DNA from: Streptomyces sp. NBC_00670
GTDB lineage: Bacteria; Actinomycetota; Actinomycetes; Streptomycetales; Streptomycetaceae
Assembly (NCBI RefSeq): GCF_036226765.1
Contig: NZ_CP109017.1
Span: 6,821,001-6,885,000 of the forward strand
DNA: 64,000 nt
Direction of reading: 5' to 3'
The notes below the pieces were generated by a model that did not search any database, was not told the DNA's origin, and saw only the letters and a program-made list of their open reading frames with translations. The position numbers and the translations under genes are program-made. Shown here piece after piece: positions 62,110 to 64,000 of this stretch; the first letter of the stretch is position 1, and every line of letters begins with the position of its first letter.

Positions 62110-62135
62110 CCGCGGGGGCGAAGAAACCCCCGCGG
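62110..62135. terminator. Hairpin between convergent genes
   Basis: Arms CCGCGGGGG and CCCCCGCGG (9 bp) with loop CGAAGAAA, between the rightward 57-aa gene and the leftward S1 protease gene whose stop is at 62146. Confidence 0.7.
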
Positions 62136-62145
62136 GAACCCCCCG

Positions 62146-63516
62146 TCAGGTCCAGGTGCGGGCGTACTGCCGGCGGTAGGCCTTGCGGTCCTGCTCCGCG
62201 CGGATGTAGCGCGCGGCCACCCAGGCCACCACACTCCCCGCGAGAACCAGCAACCCCGGCCCCACCGTCCCCGGATCGGTGAGACGGGCCACGAGGGACC
62301 GACCCCCCGCATCGCCCACCTGCTCCACCGCCCCCGGCGCGACCATCGCCCCCTGGGACGCCGACGCCTCCGGCGCACCGGCGCCCCCCGCCGCCCCACC
62401 GGCCCCCGCATCCACCCCCGCCAGCCGCACACCCAACGCCTTCATCGCCGCCCCCAGCGGCTGGAAGAACGTCGTCCCCCCGCTCGCACAGTCCCCGCTG
62501 CCCCCCGACGTCACCCCCAGCGCCGTCCCGTCGGAGAACAGCGGCCCCCCGCTGTCCCCCGGCTCCGCGCAGACATCCGTCTCGATGAGCCCGGTCACCG
62601 TCCCCTCGGGATAGTTGACCGTGGCGTCGAGCCCGGTCACCTTCCCGTCGTGCAGCCCGCTCGTACTGCCGCTGCGGAACACCCGCTGCCCCACCACCGC
62701 GTCACCGGCCGCACCGATACGGACCCCCTTACCGTCACCGATGGCGATCACATTGCCGTCCGCACCGGCCGACCGCCCGTTGTCGTACCGGATGAGCGAG
62801 AAGTCGTTGCCGGGGAAGCGGGAGGACACCGTCTGCCCCAGCTCGCTCGCGCCCCCGTCGTCGGAGAACCACACCGAGCCCTTCGGCCCGCAATGACCGG
62901 CGGTGAGGATGAACGAGGTCTGCCCGTCGGTCACGTTGTACCCGGCCGAACAGCGGCCGCCCGTGGAGAACATGGGCTGCGCCCCGTTCAGCCGGGTGGT
63001 GAACTCGCCCTTGATCCGCTCCATCCGCACCATGCCGCCCATGGACTCGGCGAGCCGCGTCAGCCGCGACCAGTCGCCGGCCGAGACGGTGGGGTCCGCC
63101 CGTACGACGACCTCGTTGGCCGTGTAGTCCACCGACCAGGCGGTGCCCGCGACCCGCGGCGCCGCGCGCAGACCCTTCGCGGCCGACCTCAGCTGGTCCA
63201 TGCTGTGCCGCACCACCTTGGCGCGGGCCCCGGCCGCCGTCACCGTCCCCGCCGCGTCCCGGTCGGTCACGGCCACCACCGCCCGGCCGTCGGCGCCGAC
63301 CCAGGTGCCCGCCGTACGGCCGGTGCCCAGCCGGGAGACGAGCCCGGCGCCCCGCGCGGCGGCCGACTCGGCGGCCAGGGGCCGGGGCGAGGCCGTGCCA
63401 CCGGCCGGCTCGGTGGCCATGGCGGCCTGGGTGACCATGAAGCCCCCCAGAAGGATGCCGCCGACGGCCGACAGCCGTATCCCGCGCCGGACGCTCCGTC
63501 GTCGTACGTGCCTCAT
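62146..63516 (-). CDS. S1 family serine protease with C-terminal membrane anchor
   Basis: 456 aa. Arg-rich signal (MRHVRRRSVRRGIRLSAVGG), a pro-region with the streptogrisin-type VAGTAWSVDYTANEVVVR, and a protease domain with His208 (ILTAGHCG), Asp238 (FPGNDFSLIRY) and Ser322 (EPGDSGGPLF). Unlike typical streptogrisins it continues through an Ala/Gly linker into a membrane helix (~425-445, VGPGLLVLAGSVVAWVAARY) with a basic tail, so the protease should stay tethered to the cell. ATG at 63516 with GGGAG upstream. Confidence 0.9.
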   Translation of the reverse strand: MRHVRRRSVRRGIRLSAVGGILLGGFMVTQAAMATEPAGGTASPRPLAAESAAARGAGLVSRLGTGRTAGTWVGADGRAVVAVTDRDAAGTVTAAGARAKVVRHSMDQLRSAAKGLRAAPRVAGTAWSVDYTANEVVVRADPTVSAGDWSRLTRLAESMGGMVRMERIKGEFTTRLNGAQPMFSTGGRCSAGYNVTDGQTSFILTAGHCGPKGSVWFSDDGGASELGQTVSSRFPGNDFSLIRYDNGRSAGADGNVIAIGDGKGVRIGAAGDAVVGQRVFRSGSTSGLHDGKVTGLDATVNYPEGTVTGLIETDVCAEPGDSGGPLFSDGTALGVTSGGSGDCASGGTTFFQPLGAAMKALGVRLAGVDAGAGGAAGGAGAPEASASQGAMVAPGAVEQVGDAGGRSLVARLTDPGTVGPGLLVLAGSVVAWVAARYIRAEQDRKAYRRQYARTWT

Positions 63517-63690
63517 GCAGGGCTCCCGAACCACTGAACACCGCCGGCGGCCCACCACCGCACGGAGCGCCCCGGTCGTCGGACGCCGTCACTCCATACG
63601 TGCGCCCGGGCGCGGGTGTTCAGCCCCGGAAGCCGTCGGCCGCACCCGGGTGCCGGGAGTCCCGGAGCCCCGTCGGGGCACTCGCCGCCC

Positions 63691-64000
63691 ATGACCGTGA
63701 ACCGCCGCCCCCTGATCGACCGCTCCCTCGCCGTGCTCGCCGAGGGATACGCCTGGCTGCCCAACCGCATGCGGGACAGCGCGGAGCCCGTGCTGTGCAC
63801 CCGCGTGCTCGGCCGTCCCGCACTGGCCGTGCGCGGGCCGGACGCCGTGCGGTTCTTCTACGACGAGGACCACGTCCGCCGGCACGGAGCCCTCCCCGAG
63901 CCCGTGCGTGCCACCCTGTTCGGCCAGGACCCCGTGCACACCCTCGACGGCGACGCCCACCGCACCCGTAAGCGGATCTTCCTGCCGCTGCTGTCCCCGG
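63691..64000 (+). CDS. CYP152-like P450, N-terminal fragment
   Basis: The frame from ATG 63691 is open to the window edge (103 codons seen). It opens with RRPLIDRSLAVLAEGYAWLP and has LGRPALAVRGPDAVRFFYDE and VHTLDGDAHRTRKRIFLPLL. The VHxLDGxxHRxRK block is typical of CYP152 fatty-acid peroxygenases such as P450-BSbeta, which use hydrogen peroxide instead of a ferredoxin. The heme loop lies outside the window, so assignment is from the N-terminus only. Confidence 0.78.
   Translation, partial: MTVNRRPLIDRSLAVLAEGYAWLPNRMRDSAEPVLCTRVLGRPALAVRGPDAVRFFYDEDHVRRHGALPEPVRATLFGQDPVHTLDGDAHRTRKRIFLPLLSP

Overview
The window is a high-GC actinobacterial chromosome segment, almost certainly Streptomyces. 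Signs are the G/C third codon positions, GTG/TTG starts, a WhiJ-like XRE/DUF397/ATPase-like locus, several SpoIIE-type phosphatases, streptogrisin-type proteases, mycothiol-linked formaldehyde genes, and Tat and lipoprotein signals. I saw no rRNA, tRNA, insertion sequence, prophage or CRISPR array. Both ends cut genes: a cation efflux (CDF) transporter tail on the left and a CYP152-like P450 on the right.

Layout. 0-5 kb: CDF tail, a cyclic-nucleotide-binding protein without a DNA-binding domain, an S-adenosyl methyltransferase, a WhiJ-like regulatory locus (XRE + DUF397, divergent from an RsbW-like ATPase + DUF6624 protein) and a deazaflavin-type oxidoreductase. 5-13 kb: SGNH hydrolase, P450-ferredoxin pair, HFCD flavoprotein, a large sigma-like/zinc-finger/transmembrane/ricin fusion, and an SLC13/ArsB-like permease that appears to start at CTG. 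13-20.8 kb: PAS-GAF-SpoIIE-HATPase phosphatase, secreted GH2 glycosidase, an RHH/degenerate-Fic toxin-antitoxin-like pair, lactate monooxygenase-like flavoenzyme. 21-28.6 kb: a coupled operon of heme-oxygenase-like iron enzyme, HemK-like methyltransferase and CDGSH protein; Ppx/GppA; GNAT; and a substrate-binding lipoprotein with a fused double permease but no ATPase.

28.6-36.8 kb is the most distinctive part. It is an NHLM-type peptide export operon: a 71-aa double-glycine precursor, an HlyD adaptor, a C39-peptidase ABC exporter and a second ABC protein. No modification enzyme is present and the precursor has no cysteine. A strong hairpin separates precursor from exporter genes, a 26-bp palindrome lies upstream, and a secreted S1 protease is divergent.

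36.9-47 kb: two divergent SpoIIE phosphatases, a YfcE phosphoesterase, a secreted beta-propeller, a Gfo/Idh/MocA oxidoreductase, and an OhrR-like regulator facing an alpha/beta hydrolase. 46.9-57.4 kb: a myo-inositol locus. Leftward: iolC, Cgl0159-type aldolase, iolD, iolA/mmsA and a GntR regulator. Rightward: sugar ABC transporter and an IolE-like TIM-barrel protein. iolB and a clear iolG are not in the window. 57.4-64 kb: two small proteins, mycothiol-dependent formaldehyde dehydrogenase with its MBL partner, SDR, L,D-transpeptidase, a 57-aa protein, a membrane-anchored S1 protease, and the start of the P450.

A family of modular GC-rich palindromic repeats occupies eight intergenic gaps, usually just after stop codons, and probably works as bidirectional terminators or RNA 3'-end structures.
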